Assembly: GCA_021018995.1 (NCBI GenBank)
Contig: CM037597.1
Location: 33,172,936-33,236,935, forward strand
DNA from: Chloranthus sessilifolius
Lineage: Eukaryota; Streptophyta; Magnoliopsida; Chloranthales; Chloranthaceae
DNA: 64,000 nt
Direction of reading: 5' to 3'
Each line of letters begins with the position of its first letter. Position 1 is the stretch's first letter. A model generated the notes under the pieces. The model was not told the origin of the DNA, searched no databases, and saw nothing but the letters and a program-made list of their open reading frames with translations. Positions 12,701 to 23,282 of this stretch are shown here, piece after piece. A program made the position numbers and the translations under genes.

Positions 12701-13590
12701 ACAATCAATTGGTCGGATATACATGTTAGGTCAAGATTGATCGTGTCATATATCATAAACTCAAGGAAGATCGAATCGGTGCCAACTTAATAGTCGAAGG
12801 AATAGATTAGTCAACTCGCGCAGAGGAAATTACAAAACACCACTTTCACAACTTAACAAAGTATCACTCTCATTAGTTGGTAAGGACGTATCCACAAAGG
12901 AAGATACAATGACCTTAAGTTTAGAATCGTTAATCCTGAATTGTAACCATCAACAAGATCAACCATATTATCAAGCACTTACAAAGTTACTACTAACTCA
13001 ATATAACTTTACTACAATGTTGTTAACCATTAGTGACAATGCATCATTTCCATAACCGAATTTGAATTGCAAACAATGACCCCTAGATTACGGATACATA
13101 GGATTTTACCTAGCCCATTTAGCCATTATTATAGATAAACTTGATACTATCACTGGACCCATGACAAAGACGCATCCACAAAATTGAATATACACTCACG
13201 TGAAATTAGGAATTTCAACAACCCTTAACAAGCACATCTACTGCAACTATACAATCAATATAATCGCCAAGATTTTGACCATGAACGAATAATCAGCAAG
13301 ATTTTAACCATGAACTAATAATCCTAATCATTAGTCTAAAGGTGCAACGCCCACAAAATTCAAAATGATTGATCAGATACAGTAATTTGATATCGTAAAA
13401 TTGTTTGAACCATCAACTGCAAGCATACGAACATTCATTGTCACCTACGTCCGTAAAGGTATACTGTCAATACTAAAATGAAGTTATTTGAAACTTACTA
13501 CAATGATCTTGAAATTCCGTACTTTATGCCTTAATTCATTCCGACACAATCAATAGGTTGGATATACATATTAGGTCAAGATTTGTCGTC

Positions 13591-14280
13591 TCTTCATGTG
13601 CACAATCCATTTAATTATGATTTAAGTGGGAACTACACAATCCATAATGGCTATATCTGACTTTATTCTCCCGTTATGTCCTTAATTGAATCGTCCATAT
13701 CTTATCTCAACTACCGGCATGATTGTTTTGAATTTTCCCAAATCCCTAAGGATTTTCACATAAAACTGCAATGATTAACAACCGCCCTCAAGGTTGGAAG
13801 AAGTGCTTTCGATCACTAATCACTCATGGTTTATTAGTCTGAAGAACATTACGATTTGGTCCGTTAAGTGTGCATTTATTTACAAATCTTAGTTCAACCA
13901 TCATTGCTCACAAGTGTTAACTTAATTTCAGATTTACTAACAACCTATCCTTAAGTAATTACACCCTAATTGTTACGATTGATTCAAATCTGTCATCATA
14001 ATTGTCACCTACTTAGTTAATCTTCTAAATTTGAAAATTATTTATGTCATGCAGGTGATTTAAATCAAATGTGCATATCATGGTGTCATAACTTTCCTCA
14101 ATTGCTAAAAGCAATCACAATTTCTAAGGATATCCATCATCAAAAAATTATAATTAAATCTTGACAATCGATAATGAATCTATACCTTGGGGAACTTCAT
14201 TTTCCGGTTGGGCATCTCGTGCCGATGCATAACTGGTACCACCCTGAGTTGTAGGAAGAATTGATCCTGGAGTAGACGTC
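13591..14280. other. Element 1 interior between the repeats and the gag remnant
   Basis: AT-rich, with no recognisable domain on either strand. It is repeated in unit B at 34236-34930. Confidence 0.5.
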
Positions 14281-14660
14281 AATGTTATTTTCCCTCGATG
14301 TTTATTGGGTCATTGCTTTACCAGATGTCCCACCTGACCACATTTAAAGTGCTTGCACTCACTCCGTTTTGTGTCGCTTTCCACACAGCATAAGTCTCGA
14401 TGAGGGTGCGAGATGAGGAGATGGCAGGGGTACGATCCTAAATGGTAGACCGAGAGGTATCCTGAGTTGTTGCAGATGTCGTCGCCTCCTCCCTTAAAGC
14501 GGGATAATGTTTGATCAGGTGTCTCATTCGCCCACACTTGAAAAACGCACCTATAGACTATCTACAGTCCTTTGCTAGGTGTCACCCACTACACCTGGGC
14601 ATGACTCATCTAATGTTGATGGAGAAGTGTGAGTCGTCTCTCTCAACATTGTCGTGGGTA
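14281..14660 (-). pseudogene. Element 1 gag zinc-knuckle remnant
   Basis: The minus-strand frame contains FKCGQVGHLVKQ, the second CCHC knuckle of a Tekay/Del-type Gag. The unit B copy of this region (34930-35250) also shows CARCGKRHKTEECRR just upstream, giving the usual pair of knuckles. These bind RNA in Gag. Element 2 has a related pair (CARCGKGHKS; GQVGHRIRDCP). It is a fossil with no intact frame. Confidence 0.75.
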
Positions 14661-15080
14661 AAGCAGTCTGCTGAGCCATTGTGTTGATCATTATTTCTAG
14701 CAACTATTTATTTTTCTCACTTTCTCCGATGTGTACAGTCTTTGCTCTTTTACGTAGTGTCATTTTGATCTATCAGTATGACACAAGGTTCCAATTAATA
14801 ATGATTGTGATAACTATGGCCCTATGTTCTGACAAAAATCTAAAACTTATTTTGTATACTAGCCGTACTTCTATCACGATCATCAAATATCTCCACTATA
14901 AGTGACCGTGAAGATCCACAACCCATGTTCTAAACAGAACCTATTGCCATAACTTTGAGTCTTCTAGGGACCTAAAGACTAAGATTCCATAAACTGTGAC
15001 ATAGTCTTAGTTGGATCTTTTATGCCCTAATAGAATCTATTGCCATAGTCTTGAGTCCTAACAAGACCTAATGCTTAAGC

Positions 15081-15090
15081 TCGATACCAA
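15081..15090 (-). other. Element 1 primer-binding site (tRNA-iMet type)
   Basis: On the minus strand TTGGTATCGAGC-like sequence directly follows the 5' LTR. The unit B copy at 35739-35750 shows the canonical TGGTATCAGAGC. This is the usual plant tRNA-iMet primer site and fixes the 5' end of the element on the right. Confidence 0.8.
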
Positions 15091-18000
15091 GTGATAGCCC
15101 AATTTTCTAGCACAAAATCCTGTGAAATATTTTTTTTTTCTTCCTTACATCCTAAACTCAAGGAAAACCAGACCATCGGATAACACTTCATAATTCAAAT
15201 ACAGAAATACTTTGTATATCTACAAAAGTATAGTCAAAGCAAAGATATATATATGTAAAAAACAAAACGTTTTCACTTTACATAATAATAAAACCAAAAA
15301 GGGCGCACAAGAAAACCACTGGTGATGACCGACCATCACCTAAACAGTGGCTTCCAAAATATACTTACAAAATAAACCTTACAATGTATTTAATCCCCTG
15401 ACATACCAAGTCCTAAATCCAAGAGATTCCAAAAATCTACCATACAAATCCAAACATAACCAGCCCAAATCCTCACCTAAGGTAGAATTCCCCAAACGGG
15501 AGATCGCAAGCCTTTCTCTAAAGTTAGCTTCTGATCCACTCTTGTACCTATGACGTATAGTCGAGGGATGAGCTATATCTAAGCTCAGTAAAGAAATATC
15601 ACTAATATGTATATTATCACATCACGCATATATCTTATGATAAAATCACATACGTTTTCTAAATAAAGATGCACAACTTAAAGGATATTTAACTGGAAGT
15701 AAAACTAATATCAAATACAAATTTTTAAAGTTTAATACATGATTTCAAAAACTTATTTCCGAAACTTATTCTCATAACAAAGGAAGAACTTAAATTGATC
15801 AGTTAAATAATCTCTCTAGCATAGATAACATCGAGCCCCAGATGGGAATACCCACCATCGTCATTCACATGAACTATTTGTATGATGCCCAAGTCCCTTC
15901 AAATTAGGTGACTTGTGCCGAAGGAAATATTTTCACTGATTAGAAATCAAAGAACGAATATCTCACAGTACCGGAGCACAATTGTACAGATATCCCGCCA
16001 TACATCGGTCACGGATATCCCATTGTGTCAATCACGGATATCCAGCCATGTCGGTTGGGTATCCACATAACCTTAAATCAAAGTGTAAATTTAACTTATA
16101 GTTTATCACCGTGAAATGTGGTATCTTATAATTAGGTTCGAAGCTTCACATCTCATATACATATTTATTTACATCTTTCTGATGTCATATATATACAAAT
16201 CTAAATGCACATACTCACACACGCTTTTGATATTTTAAATCCATGAATGATATTCATGCTAAATAACTGACAAGTTTCACAAATCACATAAATTTCTATC
16301 ACATCCCAAAATTCATGCTAAATGTAATCAAATGCATATGTTACAGAGTTTTTCCTACCTCAAATCACGCTCATCACATGCCACACCTAGCTCTCATGAG
16401 ATCTCACACATAGCTTAACACTTTAGTCCTATATTCAAAATGTCCAAATACCCTTAGGAATGCATAAGAAAAACCTAAGATACGTATTTCTAAAGAATTC
16501 TAACGAAAAGAAACAAAATAGATTTGACTCTATTTCTACCGAGCCACAGCTCGGGTGGGCGAGCTCACAAACACCCCAGATCTCACATGAGCAATTGGCT
16601 TTTAGCTTACTGAAACTAGGTATGTGAGGCCACGCGCGAGCGAGCTTTAAGTTCACTTAAATCCTCGTGCGAGCGAGTCTCAGAGCCTCAAAGGCTAACT
16701 ATGCCTTTTGAAAGCCTCTCGCGCTCAATCTACATCGCACATACCATGAGATATCAAGGATTGCTTCAAATTACTAATAAATTTGAGGTATTTACATGTT
16801 CTCACAAAATCGAGGCAGAAATGGGCAAATTTGTGCTAACTCGGAACTTGACCTAACTTATCACTAAATTTTTACCTTTAAAACTTTGGTTTCACTAAAT
16901 TATTAATTTAGAAAAGTTGTAGATATCATTGTCCTCTTTCCAACTCCTCAAGAATCGCTCAATGGAGTTCGGAGAAGAAAGTTACGGCTAAAATACCGAG
17001 ACTGCATCTGTCACGAGCGCATACTTGCATGAGCGAGCTTCAAGGTCGGGTGAGCGAGTCTCATTGACTCAAGCGGCGAGTTCAAAGAACGCAGTAATCG
17101 TGGATTTATTTTACACATTTTGGGATTTTTAAAACCCATTTTTACATCAAAATTCAATCTTTTTTATCCTAATCTTTTACACACCTTTAAGAAACCTATA
17201 TTTAGTTTAATATATGGAAGAATTGCGCTATTTACCTCTTTAAATTGGGCACGAAACGTTCTCAATGATCGAATTGTCTTCTTTCTTGCAATAAATGGGT
17301 TTCAAAACCCCTTTTTATCTTTCCAAGCTCTAAAATCACTATGATGTCGACACGATTGTAGGGTGATCTTCCACACACTCTTCGCACAAAGATTCTCGTG
17401 TGAAAAGATTTGTGTGTTTTTGCTGGTAAATCTTAGCGATAACACACAAATCTTTTCACATGAGAATGGGTTTTCAAAACCCCATTCAGCCTCAAACCAC
17501 ATCCCACAACTCATCAATCATCGAAACACGACCACAATTCTCTTCCTCACACAAGTTCACAAATCTTCACGAAAATCCAACACTTCGGAGGACACGAATC
17601 CAACGTATCCTTCTTCTCCTTCATATTTTCTCTCATCCTTCATATTTTCTCTCTTCTCCTTAATATTTTCTCTCTTTCTTCTCTCTCAACCCTCTCATGT
17701 AAAAACAACAAAACCCCACAAATGGTGTGCATGAGATGTGAGACGCCTCTCCCATTTATCCCTTGGTTTGATCCCTTGTGAAACACATACACACAACATG
17801 TGTGTTCATTCTTAACCTTCTACTCCACATGGTGTGATGCACACACACACATTTCACTTGTATATTTCAATTTCTTTTCCAAGGACTTAGGCTTGGTGTG
17901 AAGCACACATACACAAGTTTTTCACACCAACCAAGGCCCAAAGTCGATCAGCTACCATTGTCAGTTGGCCCATTAGTTCAGCCCAAATTAATCAGCCCAA

Positions 18001-18141
18001 TCAAATTCGGCATGTTTTAAATCATTAATAAACCTTCATTAATAGTCAATTTTGCTTCTAGGTTTCACATGAATACAAAGTGTATCCCCAGGCATGCTCA
18101 CTTAGTCAGTATATGCGGGTTCAAAATTTAGGGATGTTACA
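15091..18141 (-). repeat. Element 1 5' LTR (right copy), unit A
   Basis: Bounded by (T)GTGATAGCCC at the left and GTTACA at the right, followed by GAGTT. It contains the motif regions listed for 4701-7653: GCGAGC motifs at 16555-17060, the U3 box at 16913-17010 and the GGATATCC minisatellite at 15957-16060. In a few short GC-rich spots it differs from the unit B copy (35753-38832) far more than the average (see findings). Confidence 0.9.
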
Positions 18142-18455
18142 GAGTTTCCTTTGAGGAGCTCAAGTTTGCTTGCCCCACTGACAAGCACCACAAATCGGGT
18201 CAAAAAATTTTCTTAGTTTGGGTAGACCTTTGACATTTTGTCGTTAGCAATCTTCACAAGGTCCTCGGTATTCATATGACCTAGACGACGATGCCACAAT
18301 TCAAGCTCTTCACTAGAAGCCAACAGGCAAGAGATTGCACATGAAATGTATAACAGTTATCTGAATATCTGATTCCACTTAGAAAAACATTTCCAAACTT
18401 AGTAAAAGTAATGTTCATCCCTTCATCACACAGTTGACTAATGCAAATTAGAATA
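18142..18455 (-). pseudogene. Copia GAG-pre-integrase segment stranded between two insertions
   Basis: 314 bp of copia. On the minus strand it reads ISQLCDEGMNITFTKFGNVF, which follows the gag-protease segment ending LYVDGLKANL at 26396, and later CGACQ-like and KLSS-like residues of the GAG-pre-integrase zinc region near 18215-18142. The left edge is the GAGTT duplication of element 1, and the right edge is the start of element 2. It is broken. Confidence 0.85.
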
Positions 18456-19307
18456 TGTAATGACCCAAAATTTTCAAACTCGAACATGACTGGTCCCGTG
18501 TGCGTGGCTGGCACAGAAATTGATGTAGCCTTAAAATTTTAAATAAATAATTAATTAGTTAGGAGAAAGTGTGTGATAAGAAAGAAGTTTCAAAGGTTTA
18601 ATTTGAACCTTTAGTGAATGAGCCGTGCACCAACTCTTGGTGTGCCACTCAGCACTGTAACTGAACCTATGGGATGAGGATAGAATTTAAGTGAGAAATA
18701 TCCTTGATATTAGTTGGGTTTCATTCGGTTATAAGAGTGGAGAATGGGTGGTTAAGTTTAGCCTTTTGAAATTTGTAGAGAGAGAAAGAGAGTGGGAGTT
18801 TGAAAGAGCTGACCCAACCATTTGAGATTCGTCACCTTCAAGACCCAACTTGAAATTCGACCATGAGATCACGATCGTGCCATGAACTCCGCACTCTTTG
18901 CAAAACGCTTTACGCTGACCACCATATGGGTTTCACTTCCGAGCCAATCCCAATCATTGGAAACCTTTGAATTTGAATCGAGTGTGAACCGATTGTCTAG
19001 CAATTGTTAACCGCACTTTGAATAGGTTAAGATCGATGCGTAAGGATGAACAACATCATCTTGAGTTCATTGTGATCGATCGCTATGGAATCGCCGTAGA
19101 AATCCAAAGGTTTCGCTTCGAAACCCTCATTCAGCAACGTTTCACATACGCTGCGAAAACAACCTCAAAAGGTGAGCTCAATAATGATTTATGGTTGTAT
19201 AAATTATCTCTAAATATAGATTGGTTGGTATGTGAAAGGAGGAAAAAATTGGATTAATTTTGGAGAAAAATAGACCAAGGAAGATGCCCGAAGGGTTCTG
19301 AACCCGA

Positions 19308-19460
19308 GAAAATTGAATGTTCGAATTGGAGATCGAGCGTTCAAAATGGAAATCGAATGATCAAATTTTAAAAGAGATGCCAGATTCCCAAGAAAATCGA
19401 ACGTTCAAATTGAAAATTAAACATTTGAATTGGAAATCGACCGTTCGAATTGGATTGAAT
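19308..19460. repeat. Array of CGAACGTTCGAATT-type palindromes in the element 2 LTR
   Basis: Six to seven variants of AATCGA.CGTTCGAATTGG occur at about 20-30 bp spacing: GAATGTTCGAATTGG, GATCGAGCGTTC, AATCGAACGTTCAAATTG, AATCGACCGTTCGAATTGG. The 3' LTR has the same at 24136-24295, and unit B at 39998-40150 and 44822-44980. Confidence 0.7.
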
Positions 19461-20668
19461 GTGCCGACATAACTTCGGTATTTTGGCCGTAATGTTTTAC
19501 TCCAAACTCCGATTGATGCAATTCTTATGGAGTTGAAAAGAGGACAACGAGCTCTACAACTTTTGTGAATTAATCAACTCTTGAATCAACTGTTTTAAAG
19601 GTCACAATTGAGTAGGAGGTTGGGTAAAATTCCAAACTAGCAGAAACTTGCCCATTTCGGCATCGATTTTGAGAAATCATATAAATATGTCAAATTTGTT
19701 AGCAAGTAGAATTTTTCCTTAATACATCATCGTATGTGTGATGTAGATTGAGAGTTGGATACCATAGATAAGGACTTTTGGATTGCTTTGAATCGCTCCG
19801 AATCAGTAGTAGGGGAAACTCAACGAAAAATTGCATTTTATAAATCTGGTTCATAGTTTCTTACGGCTTCAAATTTGATGTTTGACATGATACCTTCTTT
19901 CAATTCTGATATGTTCTATTTCTGTCTTGTTTCCACATATGATCTAATTATTCTGTTTATCCGCTTTTGATTCAATTTGTTTTATTTAATTAAGTTTGAT
20001 CTGATTCATTCTGATTATACGTTCATTCTGTTAAATATGATCCTTCCAGTTTTTGTATCGATTTGTTTTGTTCAGTTAGGTTTAATCTGATTCATTCTGA
20101 TGATACATTCATTCTATTAAATATGATCCTTTTTATTTTTATTTATGATCTGTTCTGTCGAAATTACATACGAACCGTGAATTTGAATGAATAAGGAACT
20201 GTGTACAATAAGAAAGCGTAATATGATAACACATGACTTTTGAGCCTGAGTCATACTGAGGTCTGTTTCTCAAACACATGAAACTTGGAACGTAGGCATC
20301 CATGTATGGATGCAACACCTCTATGGCAGTATGATATGCCACATGCTGTATATCCAAGGTTACTACGGAACCCGTCCCTTGAAAAGCGTGATTGTGAAGC
20401 TATCACACTGTGACCCATTCTCATTACAATTAAAATTATAGGAAGTAAAACTAGATTATTGAAGACTTTGACCAGGAGTTTTGGAATTTGATTAGAAATT
20501 GAAAGGTTAATCATTAGTCATAGGATGATTGGAATCTAAGCTTTAGAAACAGGATAGACTTAGTGTTGAGTAATTCAGTTAAGTATGAGCATTGAACCCT
20601 GTATTTGAGAGTGAATGTGAATATTGAGAATATATTTGAACTTTGACTATGAGTGGACATTGACAAGT

Positions 20669-20972
20669 GGGCTAGTACAACAACGGTCCATACACATTAT
20701 ATAGCATTCATATGAGGGCCGATACGACGGCGGTCTGCACGCATTGCATGGCATGTATATGAGGGCCGGTACAACAACGGTCCGTATGCATTTCATAGCA
20801 TACATAAGTGAACACAATGAGTGAAGTGAACACAGTGAAATGACCACAGTATGTGAAGTGAACGCAATGAAATGACCACAGTGAGTGAAGTGAACACAGT
20901 GAGTGAAGTGAACGCAGTGAAATGACCAAAGTGAGTGAAGTGAATACTAAGTGAGTGATGGGAACGCAATGG
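20669..20972. repeat. Two minisatellites in the element 2 LTR
   Basis: Three 47-bp units (20669-20808) share GGTACAACAACGGTCCGTA and ATATGAGGGCC. They are followed by about ten short units built on GTGAAGTGAACACAGT and GAAATGACCACAGT (20809-20972). The counterparts are at 25507-25803, 41359-41662 and 46193-46490. Copy number varies between the two LTRs of the element. Confidence 0.8.
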
Positions 20973-21577
20973 TTAAAGTTAACATGGAAATCTGTGATTT
21001 GAGTATAATGAATAAGAAAATACAAACTTTTGTTCTGCCATCAAATGCCTGATTTGTTATCACTTTTGTTCTGCCATCAAAAGTCTGATTTGTTAAATCT
21101 TTGAATTTCGTCTTTTACTATCTTATCTGCTTCCACTTTAAACTATTAATAAGATGTAACTGCCATTGATGTTCTTCTACTGAACTTAGATGTTAGCTCA
21201 CCCCCGACTATACGTCACAGGTATAGGTTTGAGGAAGGCCTAGACTACATACTGAAGAATAGGAGCTTTCGCCTTTGTCTTCTATTTTGGGATCGTAGAT
21301 TTCAAATATTGTGAATTTGGTAAGTTAAGCATGGTACTTTTGTATTGTTGTACACTACCTTTAGGTGATGGTTAGACATCACTGGTGTTTGTTTAGTTAT
21401 GTTCTTGTTGAATATTAGAACTGGATGTTTTAATTATACCTTATGTTTGTGCCAAATATTTTGTATCAGATTGTGATCTATGATCTGGCGGTCTGGGTTT
21501 TCCAATTTGGTTTAAGGTTAAAGAAAAAAAAAATGTATCTCAAAAAATTAGGTTGGGAAAATTCGGCCTGTCACAGT

Positions 21578-21589
21578 TGGTATCAGAGC
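21578..21589 (+). other. Element 2 primer-binding site (tRNA-iMet)
   Basis: TGGTATCAGAGC, two bases after the 5' LTR, is complementary to the 3' end of plant initiator tRNA-Met. Confidence 0.93.
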
Positions 21590-21751
21590 TTTGGCTTTAG
21601 GTCTTATGGGAGACTGTGAGCCAACTCTAAAAGCAGGAATATGGCATTATATTCTGTCGAAACATAAGAGAGTCAGTCTATGTTAGGTTATGGCTATGGG
21701 TCATCACGATCACTTCTGATTGAATCTTTTTATTGAACATTACAGATCAGT

Positions 21752-22862
21752 ATGGCCCCACATGTTAGAGGAGTTAGAGGCAGATCGAGACCGGTCCGCA
21801 TGACGAATGTTCCTGAAGGAGATGATACGTCGCGTGGGAATGATAGTGGTATTGATAGACAGGTGTTGGGAGCCTTGGCAATCAATATGGCTCAACAGAT
21901 GGCTTCAATGGCTCAACAGACAGCCTCAATGGCCCAGCAGGTAGAGTTACTTGTAGCCAGGAACCAACCTTCCGGATTTGCAGAGTTTAGAAAGATGCAT
22001 CCTTCAAGCTTTTCGGGTCATGTCGATCCACTTGAGGCCGAGAAGTGGTTGAATGAAATAGAGAAAATATTCGAGGTGCTCCAATGCATCGAAATCGAGA
22101 ATGTTCGTTGGGCAACCTTCAAGTTGGACGGAGAAGCTGACCCATGGTGGAAGTAAGTATCCAGAATTAGGGTGCTGGAATTTCCCAATACACCATGGAT
22201 GTGGGCAGAATTTGTAGAGACATTCAATGATAAATACTTTCCCAGGATCATACGACACTAGTGGGAGGTCCAGTTCATCAAACTGGAGCAGAATTAGATG
22301 ACTGTGTGTGAGTATGAGGCTGAGTTTGATAGACTATCAAGATTTGTAGCTCAGCATGTGGCCATCGAGTTGATGAGGGCCAAAAAATTTCAACTTGGTC
22401 TGAGGCCTGACATCCAGGAGAGGGTGTCAATATTTGAGTTAGAAACGTATGTAAGGGTTATGTCCAAGGCCCTTATCGCCGAGGATGACATCGAGAAGAT
22501 GTATCAGTGGAGAGACCAATAGAATAGGAACGATGTAAGTCGAGCACCATCTTATGCTTCCGCTCAGCCAGGCACGGAACCAAGACTATTGATGCCAGCA
22601 CCTATTCAGCCTGCGTAGACTGCTTACTCAAGACCATCCATGCCTATGTCTTCGAGACCTTTCCACCTTTAACACCCTATTATTGCTGCCGTGTCAGGGG
22701 TGCAACAACCTTCACACAGTACTTCATCAGCATCAGTTGATCTTGTGCACGGTGTGGAAAAGGCCACAAGTCAGACGATTGTTGGTGGACTAAGGGAGCA
22801 TGCCTTAAAAGTGGACAGGTTGGACATCGGATAAGAGATTGTCCCCACATCCGAAATGACAA
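21752..22862 (+). pseudogene. Element 2 gag (unit A)
   Basis: The first 134 codons (21752-22156) start MAPHVRGVRGRSRP and include MAQQ repeats and the retrotransposon-gag core: FRKMHPSSFSGHVDP, AEKWLNEIEKIFEVL, FKLDGEADPWW. A later frame (22298-22522) has YEAEFDRLSRFVA and ELETYVRVMSKALIAEDDI, the rest of the capsid region. A CCHC pair lies at 22745-22855 (RCGKGHKSDDCWW; GQVGHRIRDCP). This is a normal chromovirus Gag order: capsid, then nucleocapsid. No protease or RT follows. It is broken in a few places and would have acted as a structural, RNA-packaging protein. Confidence 0.88.
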
Positions 22863-23282
22863 ACCTTTGTAGGTGAGTAGCTCACAAACTCAAGAGTTGC
22901 ACCTCGTTGATACTCAGTGTATCTGTTGTTTTGGTATGAGCTTCATGAGGAAATGGACATCTTTGGTGTAACTTTTAAAAGACTCGTAAATTTAGTAGTA
23001 GTCGTGATTCACCTTGTAAATGAATGGTTTACCTTTCATGTGAATGAATGGCTTAGATTTCTTCATGGTACTACTTTAACTATACATCTTTAGCAGGTGG
23101 TGGGTACCAACCAATTCCTACGATCTATGCCAAAGTAATCAGATAAATTTTCGAGGACGAAAATTCCTTTGAGGGGTGAATGTAATAACTCTGTTTATTT
23201 TCGTTAATGTTAAATCGTGCTTGTACGTTTTTAAATATGGTACATCGATTTTCGAGGACGAAATTCTTTAAGTTGGGAAGAA
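22863..23282 (+). other. Element 2 untranslated tail and polypurine tract
   Basis: Non-coding sequence after gag. The motif TTTTCGAGGACGAAA occurs twice (23144-23160 and 23250-23267). The second is followed by AAGTTGGGAAGAA, the polypurine tract directly before the 3' LTR. In full-length relatives GAGGACGAA sits at the end of pol, so the internal deletion joins gag to the pol end. Confidence 0.75.

Larger units (their letters stand above)
8631..13590. repeat. Four ~820-bp tandem repeats in element 1, the first split by a solo LTR
   Basis: Direct repeats begin near 8631, 11119, 11935 and 12776, each at a GAGTCGAAGGAATAGATTAG-type start. Unit 1 is interrupted at 8786/10445 by the solo LTR; without it the unit is about 820 bp. 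Each unit contains TTTACCTAGCCCATTTAGCC, ACGTCCGTAAAGGTATACTG and GTTAGGTCAAGATTTATCGT. Divergence between units is far higher than between duplication units A and B, so the array predates the 20.66-kb duplication. No protein is evident. The function is unknown. Confidence 0.9.
4701..18141 (-). mobile_element. Ty3/gypsy element 1, non-autonomous, nested in copia
   Basis: A complete 13.4-kb insertion with GAGTT duplications. It has two ~3-kb LTRs (4701-7653 and 15091-18141), a polypurine tract at 7654-7690 and a tRNA-iMet primer site next to the right LTR, so it is read on the minus strand. The interior has only a gag zinc-knuckle remnant (14281-14660) and four ~820-bp tandem repeats. I found no RT, RNase H or integrase, so it looks like a large non-autonomous derivative. 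The two LTRs differ at about one base in ten in a ~500-bp stretch compared by eye, suggesting an age of a few million years. A solo LTR (8787-10444) is inserted in it. Confidence 0.9.
18456..21575 (+). repeat. Element 2 5' LTR, unit A
   Basis: Starts TGTAATGACCC and ends GCCTGTCACA, directly before the primer site. Sense order: palindromic motif array (19308-19460), conserved U3 box (19484-19570), 47-bp repeats and GTGAA minisatellite (20669-20972), and a conserved box GAACTTAGATGTTAGCTCA with TATACGTCACAGGTAT (21178-21228). Confidence 0.92.

Noticed and set aside
17363-17734. 123-codon plus-strand ORF in the element 1 LTR (and 38051-38428)
   Set aside because: Antisense to the LTR, Ser/Phe-rich low-complexity content; a chance frame.
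20708-21025. 105-codon minus-strand ORF with HCVHFTHC-like repeats (and 41398-41715)
   Set aside because: It is the reverse reading of the LTR minisatellite, so the periodic peptide reflects DNA repeats only.
21578-21589. tRNA-Met gene remnant
   Set aside because: Only the 12-bp primer-site match is present, placed exactly beside the LTR; there is no tRNA body.
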